This document shows, one piece after another, positions 45,329-53,985 of a stretch of DNA of 64,000 bases. The position numbers and the translations under genes were made by a program. Numbering within the stretch: the stretch's first letter is position 1; each line of letters starts with the position of its first letter. The notes under the pieces are model-generated. The model made no database searches, was not told the DNA's origin, and saw only the letters and a list, made by a program, of their open reading frames with translations. This DNA comes from Lewinellaceae bacterium (GTDB taxonomy: Bacteria > Bacteroidota > Bacteroidia > Chitinophagales > Saprospiraceae), in NCBI GenBank assembly GCA_020636105.1, contig JACJYL010000002.1, positions 186,001 through 250,000 of the forward strand. The letters run 5' to 3'.

Positions 45329-45694
45329 TGGTGTTAATTTTTTGTGCTGCAAAGTTCATCATTCTACAACTGAACTCCGGTGACCTTTGTCACATGGTCA
45401 ACAATTGATGGAACGATAATGCCGTACTGCAGGTCGGGTTGTTCAAAGTAGTTCAAATGGTTCCAGGTGTTCAAGTTGAGCGAAGCAGTATCCCTTACCG
45501 GTGGTCTGGAAAGTTCAATCTTTCTAATCCCCTTTCGCTGACTCAAAGCAATTAAATGGTTGTAATACCGGCTGTTCAGAGCAGTCAAAAAATTGGTATT
45601 TGTGACAATTATCACCGATTTAAGGTTAAAAATGCCTGTTTTTTGCCTTTGAACTTATTCCGAAAAGAAAAACGATTTCATAAAAAAGAATACA
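45329..45694. other. intergenic region between rhodanese and LysE genes
   Basis: A 366-bp divergent gap. An 83-codon frame on the minus strand (45364-45615) has no recognisable domain and I do not call it. No clear -7 box was found for the LysE gene. Confidence 0.4.
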
Positions 45695-46306
45695 ATGGGT
45701 TACGTCGTACATTTAACATTAGGATTTGGAATGGCATTTTTGGGGCTGGTGCCTCCGGGTATGCTCAATATGACAGCTGTGAGGACCAGCATTGAAAAAG
45801 GAATGAAATGCGGACTTCGGTTTTCTGCTGGGGCCGCTTCAATAGTGATCATACAGGCATTTACGGCCCTTACCTTTGCGAAATACCTCAATGCACACCC
45901 CGAAATATTTGATGTACTGAAAAAAGTCGCCACAGGCATTTTCATCCTGCTGGCTGTTTTTTTCTTTACCCAGGCAAGAAAACAATTCAAGGCTCAGGGC
46001 AAGCAAAAAAAAGGCAACAGTTTTTACACCGGCATGCTGATGTCATCTTTGAATGCACTGGCCATTCCCTTTTATTTTGGTTACAGCTCGATCATGGAAG
46101 CCAAAGGGCTGATCATTTTGCAACACCCCTATATTACCGTTTTTGTATTAGGAGCTGTGATCGGGGCCTTCGCGCTTTTTGCTACTTATGCCAAATTCGC
46201 TGAAGTCATTGTAAAACGTGCCCAATTCATTGCCAAAAACATCAATTATATCCTTAGTGCCTTGTTTGTTGCTTTAGCGGTAATTCAAGCAATCAGCTTT
46301 TTTTGA
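45695..46306 (+). CDS. LysE-family amino-acid exporter
   Basis: A 203-residue protein with six predicted membrane helices. The family signature is in the N-terminus: FGMAFLGLVPPGMLNMTAV (residues about 8-26), where LysE/RhtB proteins have G-x-x-x-x-PGP. The loop with ARKQFKAQGKQKKGNSFYTG after helix 3 is cytoplasmic. It should export an amino acid or derivative. It lies directly before the aromatic operon leader but is separated from it by its own promoter (46336-46366). Confidence 0.85.
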   Translation: MGYVVHLTLGFGMAFLGLVPPGMLNMTAVRTSIEKGMKCGLRFSAGAASIVIIQAFTALTFAKYLNAHPEIFDVLKKVATGIFILLAVFFFTQARKQFKAQGKQKKGNSFYTGMLMSSLNALAIPFYFGYSSIMEAKGLIILQHPYITVFVLGAVIGAFALFATYAKFAEVIVKRAQFIAKNINYILSALFVALAVIQAISFF

Positions 46307-46335
46307 TAATTTTTTTTAAAAAATATACAAATTCC

Positions 46336-46366
46336 TTGCATTACGTTTATTTAATCCATACGTTTG
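46336..46366 (+). promoter_or_regulatory. promoter of the aromatic amino acid operon
   Basis: TTG at 46336-46338 and a perfect -7 box TACGTTTG at 46359-46366, with 20 nt between, match the Bacteroidota consensus. The transcript should start near 46373 and run directly into leader peptide 1, so the whole tandem attenuator is inside its leader. Confidence 0.65.
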
Positions 46367-46391
46367 CAACAGCGAAACAAAAATAATTTTG

Positions 46392-46451
46392 ATGAAAGCT
46401 CATTTGAACAATAACTATTTTTTTGGTTTTTACTTTTACGCTCAACCGTAA
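46392..46451 (+). CDS. leader peptide 1 (Phe/Tyr-rich, attenuation)
   Basis: A 19-codon frame MKAHLNNNYFFGFYFYAQP. Seven of eight consecutive codons (TAT TTT TTT GGT TTT TAC TTT TAC) are Phe or Tyr. The stop (TAA, 46449-46451) is followed at once by GGGACT (46452-46457), which can pair with AGTCCC of the terminator's left arm (46497-46502). Ribosome stalling on the aromatic codons would leave GGGACT free and thus prevent the terminator at 46496; completion of translation would cover it and allow termination. This is the classic leader-peptide attenuator layout and the gene downstream is pheA. Confidence 0.8.
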   Translation: MKAHLNNNYFFGFYFYAQP

Positions 46452-46495
46452 GGGACTACCAAATTTTGTTCATCTGAGAAAAGATATAAAATAGG

Positions 46496-46524
46496 AAGTC
46501 CCGTTCAACCGGGACTTTTTTTTT
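46496..46524 (+). terminator. attenuator terminator 1
   Basis: AAGTCCCG (46496-46503), loop TTCAAC, CGGGACTT (46510-46517), then a nine-T run to 46524. Part of the left arm is also the partner of GGGACT at 46452-46457, so terminator and antiterminator exclude each other. Confidence 0.85.
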
Positions 46525-46545
46525 GTGCTCAAATCAATTAAAACC

Positions 46546-46605
46546 ATGCTTAAAAAATCAAGTTTTTTTAATTATTTCTTTTTTTACTTTTTTAGCAATG
46601 CGTAG
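46546..46605 (+). CDS. leader peptide 2 (Phe/Tyr-rich, attenuation)
   Basis: A second 19-codon frame, MLKKSSFFNYFFFYFFSNA, with seven Phe and two Tyr codons among ten (FFNYFFFYFF). It begins 22 nt after the first T-run. After its stop (TAG, 46603-46605) GCAGGGCTT (46605-46613) can pair with AAGGCCCCGC (46640-46649) with one mismatch and one bulge, in competition with the second terminator. The same design as leader 1 but with unrelated sequence, so the two did not arise by simple recent duplication. Confidence 0.8.
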   Translation: MLKKSSFFNYFFFYFFSNA

Positions 46606-46639
46606 CAGGGCTTGATTTGCTGTACAATTAACACAAATA

Positions 46640-46667
46640 AAGGCCCCGCACATGGGGCTTTTTTTTT
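46640..46667 (+). terminator. attenuator terminator 2
   Basis: GCCCC (46643-46647), loop GCACAT, GGGGC (46654-46658), extended by A-T pairs, and a nine-T run to 46667. It ends 17 bp before the preferred pheA start. The longer pheA frame that starts at 46652 would begin inside this hairpin. Confidence 0.8.
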
Positions 46668-46684
46668 ATCTAAAAATAAACAAA

Positions 46685-47572
46685 ATGGTAAGGCCGGAAC
46701 AAGACATTGAGATCATAACAAAAACAAAGCCCTCCCTAAGGGTAGCCATCCAGGGTTATGCCGGGGCATTTCACGACATCGCCTCCAGGCTTTGTTTCAA
46801 AGACCACGATATTGATGTGGTGCCGGCACATACCTTTGAAGAGCTGGTGGAAAAGCTGGAAACAGACACCACCATTGATGCCGCCCTGATGGCCATCGAA
46901 AATACCCTGGCAGGAAGCCTTATGCACAATTACTCTTTGCTCAATGAATCGCAACTGACCATCTCCGGGGAAGTTTTCCTACGCATCAAACAAAACCTCA
47001 TGGTGCTGCCAGGTGTCAAACTCGAAGACCTCAAGGAAGTGCACTCCCACCCGGTAGCCATTGAGCAATGTCGCAAATTTTTCATACAACACCCTCACAT
47101 CCGACTCGTCGAAACCGTGGATACCGCCCTGAGCGCCAAAAACATCCTGGACCATAACCTCACCGATACAGGAGCCATTGCCAGCACCCTGGCGGCCGAT
47201 CTATACGGTATGGAAATCATCGCGGAAAGTATTGAAACGCATCATAAAAATCATACCCGTTTTTTGGTTCTCAGGCGTAACAGCCATTTCATGGAAGATC
47301 AAAAAGCCAATAAAGTTTCCATCAGTTTTTCTCTCACTCACGAAGTGGGAAGCCTGCATAGCGTTTTAGCCCTGATGGCTGCCTATAATCTTAACCTGAC
47401 CAAAATCCAGTCCACTCCCATAATAGGTAAACCCTGGGAATACATGTTTTTCGTGGATTTTGTAATGGGCGGGAAGATCAGTTTTGAACAAGGGATCGGA
47501 GCCATTCGCCCCATCACCCAAAATTTAAAGGTCCTCGGTGCTTATCCTATTGGTCAGCATCATGATTATTGA
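46685..47572 (+). CDS. pheA: prephenate dehydratase
   Basis: A 295-residue prephenate dehydratase with a C-terminal ACT domain. PDT landmarks: VAIQGYAGAFHDIASRLCF, MAIENTLAGSLMHNYSLL, EVHSHPVAIEQCRKFF, TGAIASTLAADLYGMEII and the catalytic THHKNHTRFLVL (T-R-F motif). ACT domain from about 205: SISFSLTHEVGSLHSVLALM and NLTKIQSTPIIGKPWEYMFF. It turns prephenate into phenylpyruvate and is normally inhibited by Phe through the ACT domain. The frame can be read from 46652, but that start lies in the second attenuator terminator and gives MGLFFYLKINK, so I start at ATG 46685. First gene of the aromatic operon. Confidence 0.93.
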   Translation: MVRPEQDIEIITKTKPSLRVAIQGYAGAFHDIASRLCFKDHDIDVVPAHTFEELVEKLETDTTIDAALMAIENTLAGSLMHNYSLLNESQLTISGEVFLRIKQNLMVLPGVKLEDLKEVHSHPVAIEQCRKFFIQHPHIRLVETVDTALSAKNILDHNLTDTGAIASTLAADLYGMEIIAESIETHHKNHTRFLVLRRNSHFMEDQKANKVSISFSLTHEVGSLHSVLALMAAYNLNLTKIQSTPIIGKPWEYMFFVDFVMGGKISFEQGIGAIRPITQNLKVLGAYPIGQHHDY

Positions 47573-47628
47573 CCCTGCATAATCAACCAGAAAAATCATA
47601 AGATAATACCACTAAAATTTATCAAACC

Positions 47629-48828
47629 ATGACTCAACCGAATCTGCATATTTTGCCCCCCATACCTGAAATTAAAACAGCAAGCCGGCTAGGAGAAGTG
47701 AAAGAATACTATTTTTCCCAAAAATTACGCCAGATCGCACAAATGAGGGGAGAAGGGAAAAACATACTCAACTTAGGCATTGGCAGTCCGGACCTGTCTC
47801 CTGCGCCGGAAGTGATCGATGAATTTACAACCCGGATCAGGCAGGAGGATAATCACGGATACCAAAGTTATAATGGCATCCCGGAATTGAGGCATGCCTT
47901 TTCCAGTTGGTACGCCCAATGGTTCAGTGTGCAGCTCGATCCTGAAAATGAAATCCTGCCTTTGATCGGTTCCAAGGAAGGTATCATGCATATTGCCATG
48001 ACTTTCCTGGAAGCGGGCGATGAAACTTTGGTACCCAATCCGGGATACCCGTCCTACAGCGCCGTTTCGAAACTTGCCGGGGCCACCCTCCGCGAATACA
48101 AACTCGAAGAGCACAATGGATGGATGCCCGATCTCGATGCCCTGGAGCAGCAAGACCTGAGCAAAGTAAAAATCATGTGGGTCAGTTACCCGAATATGCC
48201 TACCGGGGCAAATGCCGACGATGATTTTTTCACCAGGCTGATCCGGATCGCCCGAAAAAATGCTTTCCTGATCGTCAATGACAATCCCTATGCTTTCATT
48301 CTCAATGAAAATCAAAAAAGCATACTGAGTATTCCCGGCGCCAAGGATGTATGCCTGGAACTGAACTCTTTGAGTAAATCCCACAACATGGCAGGATGGC
48401 GTATTGGAATGCTGGCCGGCAAAGCCTCCTTTCTCAGCAATATTATGAGATTTAAAAGCAATATGGATTCCGGAATGTTCAAACCGGCGCAGCTGGCGGC
48501 GGCCAAAGCACTGACCAGCCCAGCCTCATGGTACCGGGAACTGAACGAAATTTACAAAGAAAGAAGGGGCATCGTATTTGAATTGCTGGATCAGCTCAAC
48601 TGCACCTACGATACGAAACAGGTAGGAATGTTCGTATGGGCCAGAATTCCTGAAAAATACAGAAGTTCCTACGAACTTTCTGATGAAGTCCTGGACAAGG
48701 CTCATGTATTTATCACTCCCGGGGGCATCTTCGGTTCACAAGGCGAATCATTTGTGCGTATTGCCCTGTGCAGCAAAAAAGAAGTATTCAGGGAAGCCAT
48801 CAACCGAATACAAACAAGCAACAAGTAA
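47629..48828 (+). CDS. class I/II PLP-dependent aminotransferase (aromatic operon)
   Basis: A 399-residue fold-type I aminotransferase: LNLGIGSPDLSPAPEVIDEF, SKEGIMHIAMTFLEAGDE, PNPGYPSYSAVSKLAGA, SYPNMPTGANA, IVNDNPYAFI and the Schiff-base region LNSLSKSHNMAGWRIGMLAG (Lys near 250), ending with FVRIALCSKKE. Placed between pheA and tyrA, it most likely makes phenylalanine and tyrosine from phenylpyruvate and hydroxyphenylpyruvate. It starts 56 bp after pheA and ends 8 bp before tyrA. Confidence 0.87.
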   Translation: MTQPNLHILPPIPEIKTASRLGEVKEYYFSQKLRQIAQMRGEGKNILNLGIGSPDLSPAPEVIDEFTTRIRQEDNHGYQSYNGIPELRHAFSSWYAQWFSVQLDPENEILPLIGSKEGIMHIAMTFLEAGDETLVPNPGYPSYSAVSKLAGATLREYKLEEHNGWMPDLDALEQQDLSKVKIMWVSYPNMPTGANADDDFFTRLIRIARKNAFLIVNDNPYAFILNENQKSILSIPGAKDVCLELNSLSKSHNMAGWRIGMLAGKASFLSNIMRFKSNMDSGMFKPAQLAAAKALTSPASWYRELNEIYKERRGIVFELLDQLNCTYDTKQVGMFVWARIPEKYRSSYELSDEVLDKAHVFITPGGIFGSQGESFVRIALCSKKEVFREAINRIQTSNK

Positions 48829-48835
48829 AAGCAAC

Positions 48836-49675
48836 ATGACCATTACCATAATAGGCATAGGATTAATCGGAGGTTCGCTCGCCATTACCTTGAAAGAGAA
48901 TGGTTTTGCACAACACATTATCGGAGTTGACATCAATCCTGAAAATATTAACAAAGCCTACCGAAGACGTTTGATCGATGAAGATCTGCCCATGAAAGAA
49001 GCGATTGACAAATCTGACATTGTCGTACTGTCAACGCCGGTTGACATCATGCTCCATTTACTGCCCACCGTACTGGATATGGTTGAGCACCAGGTGGTCA
49101 TGGATGTGGGATCGACAAAGGAGAAGTTACATGCTGTGGTGGCCCATCACCCTAAAAGGGGCAATTTTGTTTCCACCCACCCTATGGCGGGAACCGAATA
49201 TTCAGGACCAGAGGCTGCCGTGCCGAACTTGTTCGACAACAAGTGCTGCGTGATCTGTGAACCCGAAAAAAGCAACCCCGTGGCATTGGATAAGGTGTAT
49301 AGCCTGTATGGCTCTATTCCGATGACAAAAATATACCTCGACCCCAAACCACACGATGTCCATGCAGCCTATGTTTCCCATATTTCGCACATAAGTTCTT
49401 TTGCCCTGGCCCTGACGGTTTTGGCCAAAGAAAAAGACGAAGACAGGATTTTCGAACTGGCCAGCGGTGGTTTTGCCTCAACGGTACGCCTGGCCAAAAG
49501 TTCTCCGGATATGTGGATTCCCATTTTCCGACAAAACCGGGACAATGTGCTGGATGTTTTAGATGAACACATTAACCAACTGGCCCATTTTCGCAGTTTA
49601 TTGATCAAAAAAGACTTTGATGCCTTTTACGAACAGATCAAAGCGTCGAATGAGATTAGAAGGATCATAAAATAA
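48836..49675 (+). CDS. tyrA: prephenate dehydrogenase
   Basis: A 279-residue NAD(P)-dependent prephenate dehydrogenase. Nucleotide loop IGIGLIGGSLAITLKENGF (residues 6-24), VVLSTPVDIMLHLLPTVL, VVMDVGSTKEKL, FVSTHPMAGTEYSGPEAA and AAYVSHISHISSFALAL, which carries the catalytic histidines. It makes 4-hydroxyphenylpyruvate for tyrosine. The frame is open to 48683, but that stretch overlaps the aminotransferase gene; ATG 48836, 8 bp after its stop, gives the proper N-terminus. Confidence 0.92.
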   Translation: MTITIIGIGLIGGSLAITLKENGFAQHIIGVDINPENINKAYRRRLIDEDLPMKEAIDKSDIVVLSTPVDIMLHLLPTVLDMVEHQVVMDVGSTKEKLHAVVAHHPKRGNFVSTHPMAGTEYSGPEAAVPNLFDNKCCVICEPEKSNPVALDKVYSLYGSIPMTKIYLDPKPHDVHAAYVSHISHISSFALALTVLAKEKDEDRIFELASGGFASTVRLAKSSPDMWIPIFRQNRDNVLDVLDEHINQLAHFRSLLIKKDFDAFYEQIKASNEIRRIIK

Positions 49676-49796
49676 GAGGACGGTGGAAGGGTCACTTACA
49701 ACAAAATAAAGCCTCCCGACCTACGGATGAATACATTGAATTATTGAATACTGGATCATATGATCCCTTTAATGAAAAAATAAACTATAAAATACC

Positions 49797-50876
49797 ATGC
49801 AAATTGAATCCATTTTAGACACGCCACATAAACGTCCTATCATCATTGCAGGACCTTGTAGTGCCGAAACAGAAGAACAGGTCCTCGAAACAGCCCGCGG
49901 ACTGGTCAATATGAACGTTGATTTTTTTCGTGCGGGCATCTGGAAGCCACGTACCCGGCCGGGAAGTTTTGAAGGATCAGGACGCCCGGGACTGGAATGG
50001 CTCCGGAAAGTCAAAGAAGAGACAGGACTGAAAGTGACCACGGAAGTCGCCAACAGTAACCACGTATTTGAAGCCATCAAACATGGGATCGATGCCTTAT
50101 GGATCGGAGCCAGAACCACCGTCAATCCGTTTGCCGTACAGGAGATCGCCGATGCCCTGGCCGGCATTGATATTCCTGTTATGATCAAAAATCCTGTCAA
50201 CCCGGATCTCAGCCTTTGGATCGGGGCCATAGAACGTATTTATAAGGCAGGGATCCATAGGATTGCCGTCATCCATCGTGGTTTTTCCTATCATGGAGAA
50301 ACAAAGTTCAGAAATATCCCCCACTGGCAGATTCCTATTGAACTGAAGCGCAAGTTTCCCAATATTGAGATCATCTGCGACAACAGCCATATTTGCGGGG
50401 AGCGGACGATGCTTCAGGAGGTTGCACAAATTGCCATGGACCTTAGCTTCGACGGTCTGATGACCGAGGTTCACCCAAACCCTGACGAGGCATGGAGCGA
50501 TGCCAAACAACAAATTACGCCCGTTATTTTTGAAAACCTGGTCAAAACCCTCGTTTTAAGGCAACCTTCCACTGATGACGTGGAATACCTGGATACTATT
50601 GAGCAACTCAGAAGTCAGATCGATGAAGTGGATGGGGAATTGCTCAATCTACTAGGCAAAAGGATGCAACTCGCTGAAAATATCGGGCGGTATAAAAAAC
50701 GTAACAATATCGCAATTCTTCAGGCAGAACGCTGGAATGAGATCCTTGAAAAAACTCAGGCATTAGGACAAATGAGGGGGCTGAGTCCAGAGTTTATACG
50801 CACCTTTCTTCGTGCCGTGCACCAGGAGTCAATCAACCACCAGGAGAGTATTATGAACGAGGTGGAGGCTAAATAA
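49797..50876 (+). CDS. aroG: bifunctional DAHP synthase / chorismate mutase
   Basis: A 359-residue fusion. Residues 1-255 are a KDSA/AroG-beta-type DAHP synthase: IIIAGPCSAETEEQVLETA, FFRAGIWKPRTRPGSFEG, ALWIGARTTVNPFAVQEIAD, PVMIKNPVNPDLSLWIGAIE, IAVIHRGFSYHG and TEVHPNPDEAWSDAKQQI. Residues 265-350 are an AroQ-type chorismate mutase (IEQLRSQIDEVDGELLNLLGK, in parts, and RMQLAENIGRYKKRNNIAIL). The fusion couples the first step of the shikimate pathway to the branch to Phe and Tyr and is typical of Bacteroidota. It is the last gene of the operon, 121 bp after tyrA. Confidence 0.93.
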   Translation: MQIESILDTPHKRPIIIAGPCSAETEEQVLETARGLVNMNVDFFRAGIWKPRTRPGSFEGSGRPGLEWLRKVKEETGLKVTTEVANSNHVFEAIKHGIDALWIGARTTVNPFAVQEIADALAGIDIPVMIKNPVNPDLSLWIGAIERIYKAGIHRIAVIHRGFSYHGETKFRNIPHWQIPIELKRKFPNIEIICDNSHICGERTMLQEVAQIAMDLSFDGLMTEVHPNPDEAWSDAKQQITPVIFENLVKTLVLRQPSTDDVEYLDTIEQLRSQIDEVDGELLNLLGKRMQLAENIGRYKKRNNIAILQAERWNEILEKTQALGQMRGLSPEFIRTFLRAVHQESINHQESIMNEVEAK

Positions 50877-50950
50877 AAATTTTGTTTTCATTCCGCTCTT
50901 CTGAAGGAAAGGAAAAAGTAATTCTAGTTAATGCCGTAAAATCCATAAAA

Positions 50951-50987
50951 ACAAGGGGCCGGATGTAATTACATCTAGCCCCTTTGT
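50951..50987 (+). terminator. terminator of the aromatic operon
   Basis: ACAAGGGGC (50951-50959) pairs with GCCCCTTTGT (50978-50987) with one bulge; the inner GATGTAATTACATC is itself a palindrome. A short T-rich tract follows. It lies between the convergent aroG and TonB receptor genes and may work in both directions. Confidence 0.65.
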
Positions 50988-51038
50988 TATTATTTGAATT
51001 TATATTTCTATAAATTCTGTAGTGGTATTGTATTCAAT

Positions 51039-53858
51039 TTATTTTACCAAATTATAGGACAGACCAACAGAAAAATCCCTTCCCGGTCTGTAACTCTGGA
51101 ACAAATAAGTATTGCCTGCAAATTCACTGGAGCGATCAAAAGTATCATCCAGGATATTCTTAACGGCAAAGCTTACTTTGAACTGTTTGCTGGTTCCGAA
51201 TTGCTGAGACACTTTAAAGTTCAGTGAATGGAAAGGCTGCTCGTAAACATCCGGTTGCGCACCGATCTCCACAAGGTATAATTTTTCACCCAGCACATTG
51301 TAGCTCAGGTTAGCCTGCGTACCGATCTGATTTTGGTAATTGATAAAGGCATTGATGATGTACGGCGACTGGCTGTATAAAGGTCTTACATCAGAAGCGT
51401 TGGGATACACCGCACGGATGTCCTGCAACTCCGATGGTTTGATGGCAGCCTCAGATTTGATCAAAGTGACGTTTGACCCAACCGTGAAATTTTTCAGCGG
51501 TGCTATAAAGTCAAGTTGTTTGCGAAACTCGAATTCTATCCCGTAAACATTGGCTCTTGCTACATTTTCAAAGACCCATTCCCCGTTTTTGGCTTGTGGA
51601 TTGTTGGTCAGCTCAATAGGATCCTTGAAGTTTTTGTAAAACAGGCTGAATGAAATCAACTCTCCTGGTTTCATGAAGTATTCCCAACGCAAATCGAGGT
51701 TATCAACAGTGGTACGATTCAGGTCAGGGTTCCCCAAAAGGAAGCTGTTGTTCAGAAATTCAAAGAATACCACCGGCGCCAGCTCTTTGAAAGTAGGCCG
51801 GGCAATGGTACGGTTATATGACATACGGATGTTCATCTTATCTTTTACCGGCTCATAGATCAATCCAAAAGCAGGCAGGAGATCAGCATTGTCCAGCAAT
51901 TTGATATCATTGAAATCGATATTGGTAAAATTCACGGTTCCCAATTCGAAACGGGCTCCGAAAACAGACTTCAACCGGTTCGTCAAAGGCATTTCAACCA
52001 TCGAATAGGCACTGATCACATTCGAACTTGCATCGTACTGATTGCCGCTAAGGGTAGCTTCATCCAGGAATACCCCGTTAGAATTTTCGCTGCTGATGAT
52101 ATTGCTGTCCGCAAAATAATCGTCAAAATTTCCCGGGAACACATTACTGTTTGAGTTGAACTGGTAGATCTGCTCTCCAAAGGAACGGGATTTGTAATTG
52201 TAGGCTCCTCCCGCACTAACGGTAGTGTTTTTGGAAGTCCAGTTCTGGAAAGTATACCCCAGGTCAATCTTACCGTTGAAGGTGATTTCATCCAGGTTTC
52301 TCCAGTAGCGGGTAGGAATCAATCCGATAGAAGGCTGGATCGAATATTCTTTGTCTCCGTTGCTGTTTATTTCATAGGCATTGTTCAAAAATCTGAGGTC
52401 AGGTTGTTCCATGTGGGCAAAACTCAGGGCACCGGCCCAATCCACACTAAACTTACCGTTTTCTCCTAAAGCATGCTTTCCGTTAATTTGGGTAACGTCC
52501 AGCCTGCGCTGCATGTAAGCAAGCGTTTTTTCCTGGTAGCCAATAGCCTCGAGGTAACGGGGGCCTTCCTGGAAACGTGTTTCTTTCATCCCTGACTGGT
52601 TATGCAGGTAGGAAATACTGATCTTGTTGGCATTGTCTAGTTTCAAAGTTGCGGCAGCAATGGCTGACCACAATACTTCATCTTCGCTTTTATTGTCTTT
52701 GAAAATACGGTCTAGTTTCAGGCTGTCCGAATCCGCAGAAATGAACTGGTAGCGGCCGGTAACCCCGTTTTCGTAGAAGTTATAGCTGTGCTTGTAAGTC
52801 ATCCCTGCAATAAATCCAAGGCTCTTGCCAAACAGATCTACCTGGTTTCCCACGGATAAAGAAATTCCGTGATCCAGAGGTGCAGGCGAATTTTGGGTCT
52901 CCACCACTTTATTAAACGCTTTAGTCAGTTCTGCGCTTGCATTAGGGTTGGTGGCGGCTAACACAAAATCAGGATGAATGCTGCTATTTTCAATAGAGGC
53001 AGGAATGGTTCTTGAACCATCGTCATACCCGAGCCAGTCGGTTTTACTCCCCTGGTGGGTGATAAAGTTGGAATTCAAATTGACATTAGGATTCATACCA
53101 ACACTAACACTGGCATTAAAGGTCATCGTTTCAGGAAAATCTTTTGTGCTGATGTCAACCAATCCTCCGGTAAAAGTACCGGGTAGATTTGGCGTAAATG
53201 TTTTGTAAACGATGATATTTTCGATCAGGTTGGTCGGGAAAATGTCCATTTGCACGCTGTTCCGGTCAGGGTCAAGACCAGGGATTTCCAGGCCATTCAA
53301 AGTCGTCTTGGAATAACGGCCTCCCAACCCGCGGACGAAAACGTATTTTCCTCCGTCAACGGAAACACCTGTTACTCTCTTCATGGCTGCTCCCGCATCG
53401 CTGTCCCCGGTATTGGTGAACGCCTGGCTGGAAATACCGTCGATGGCGCCAATGCTTTTACGTTTAAGCGTCTGAACAGAGTTTTCTGTATTTTGAAGTG
53501 CTTTGGCGGACACGATAACGCTTCCCAGCTCCACGGCTGCGGAAGTCATCTTGATGTCGCCCAACACAACGGTTTCGTCACCAACAACTACATCGGAAAT
53601 GGTTTGTGTAGTGTAGGAAAGATAAGAAATGACGATGGAATAGGTACCTTTTTCGAGATTAAGCAACTCAAAACGACCGTCGAAGTCGGTCACGGTACCG
53701 GTTCCGGTAGCTTCAATCATTACGTTGGCCCCGAATACTTCCAGGCCATCTTCATCAATGACACGCCCTTTTATGACCCCAGCCAGGGCATTGAGCGAAA
53801 AGGAAGATCCAAGAATAAAAATAAAAAGAAGTTTTAAAATTGTTTGTTTTGTATACAT
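51039..53858 (-). CDS. TonB-dependent outer-membrane receptor
   Basis: A 939-residue receptor. Signal peptide (LLFIFILGSSFSLNALA), a CarboxypepD_reg-like domain (about 28-110, IKGRVIDEDGLEVFGANVMI), a plug domain (about 115-240, FVRGLGGRYSKTTLNGLEIP) and a 22-strand barrel to the end (FSVGLSYNLVK). The first-strand and plug type match receptors that work with a surface lipoprotein. ATG 53858 is chosen over the GTG at 53864. The gene follows the beta-helix lipoprotein gene on the same strand, with a hairpin between, so both probably serve uptake of one substrate. The substrate is unknown; no SusD homologue is seen. Confidence 0.92.
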   Translation of the reverse strand: MYTKQTILKLLFIFILGSSFSLNALAGVIKGRVIDEDGLEVFGANVMIEATGTGTVTDFDGRFELLNLEKGTYSIVISYLSYTTQTISDVVVGDETVVLGDIKMTSAAVELGSVIVSAKALQNTENSVQTLKRKSIGAIDGISSQAFTNTGDSDAGAAMKRVTGVSVDGGKYVFVRGLGGRYSKTTLNGLEIPGLDPDRNSVQMDIFPTNLIENIIVYKTFTPNLPGTFTGGLVDISTKDFPETMTFNASVSVGMNPNVNLNSNFITHQGSKTDWLGYDDGSRTIPASIENSSIHPDFVLAATNPNASAELTKAFNKVVETQNSPAPLDHGISLSVGNQVDLFGKSLGFIAGMTYKHSYNFYENGVTGRYQFISADSDSLKLDRIFKDNKSEDEVLWSAIAAATLKLDNANKISISYLHNQSGMKETRFQEGPRYLEAIGYQEKTLAYMQRRLDVTQINGKHALGENGKFSVDWAGALSFAHMEQPDLRFLNNAYEINSNGDKEYSIQPSIGLIPTRYWRNLDEITFNGKIDLGYTFQNWTSKNTTVSAGGAYNYKSRSFGEQIYQFNSNSNVFPGNFDDYFADSNIISSENSNGVFLDEATLSGNQYDASSNVISAYSMVEMPLTNRLKSVFGARFELGTVNFTNIDFNDIKLLDNADLLPAFGLIYEPVKDKMNIRMSYNRTIARPTFKELAPVVFFEFLNNSFLLGNPDLNRTTVDNLDLRWEYFMKPGELISFSLFYKNFKDPIELTNNPQAKNGEWVFENVARANVYGIEFEFRKQLDFIAPLKNFTVGSNVTLIKSEAAIKPSELQDIRAVYPNASDVRPLYSQSPYIINAFINYQNQIGTQANLSYNVLGEKLYLVEIGAQPDVYEQPFHSLNFKVSQQFGTSKQFKVSFAVKNILDDTFDRSSEFAGNTYLFQSYRPGRDFSVGLSYNLVK

Positions 53859-53885
53859 TACCACTGTGATTTAAAAAATTCAAAA

Positions 53886-53923
53886 AGGTGTCAGGGGATT
53901 TTTTTTATCATCACCTGACACCT
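53886..53923 (-). terminator. intercistronic hairpin between lipoprotein and receptor
   Basis: AGGTGTCAGG (53886-53895) is the exact complement of CCTGACACCT (53914-53923), a 10-bp stem with an 18-nt A/T-rich loop. On the minus strand it is followed by TTTTTGAATTTTTT, a discontinuous U-tract, so it may be a leaky terminator that lowers receptor transcription relative to the lipoprotein. Confidence 0.6.
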
Positions 53924-53985
53924 GGTTAATAAAGTTCAAAAGAGCACGTTAATCAATCGTATCAATGAAGTTTAAAAGGCTTTGA

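Noticed and set aside
45364..45615. 83-codon minus-strand frame next to the rhodanese gene
   Set aside because: No domain, unusual composition for this genome; cannot be told from chance. A homology search would settle it.
48683..48835. N-terminal extension of tyrA
   Set aside because: Overlaps the aminotransferase gene by 146 bp; the nucleotide-binding start at 48836 fits the family.
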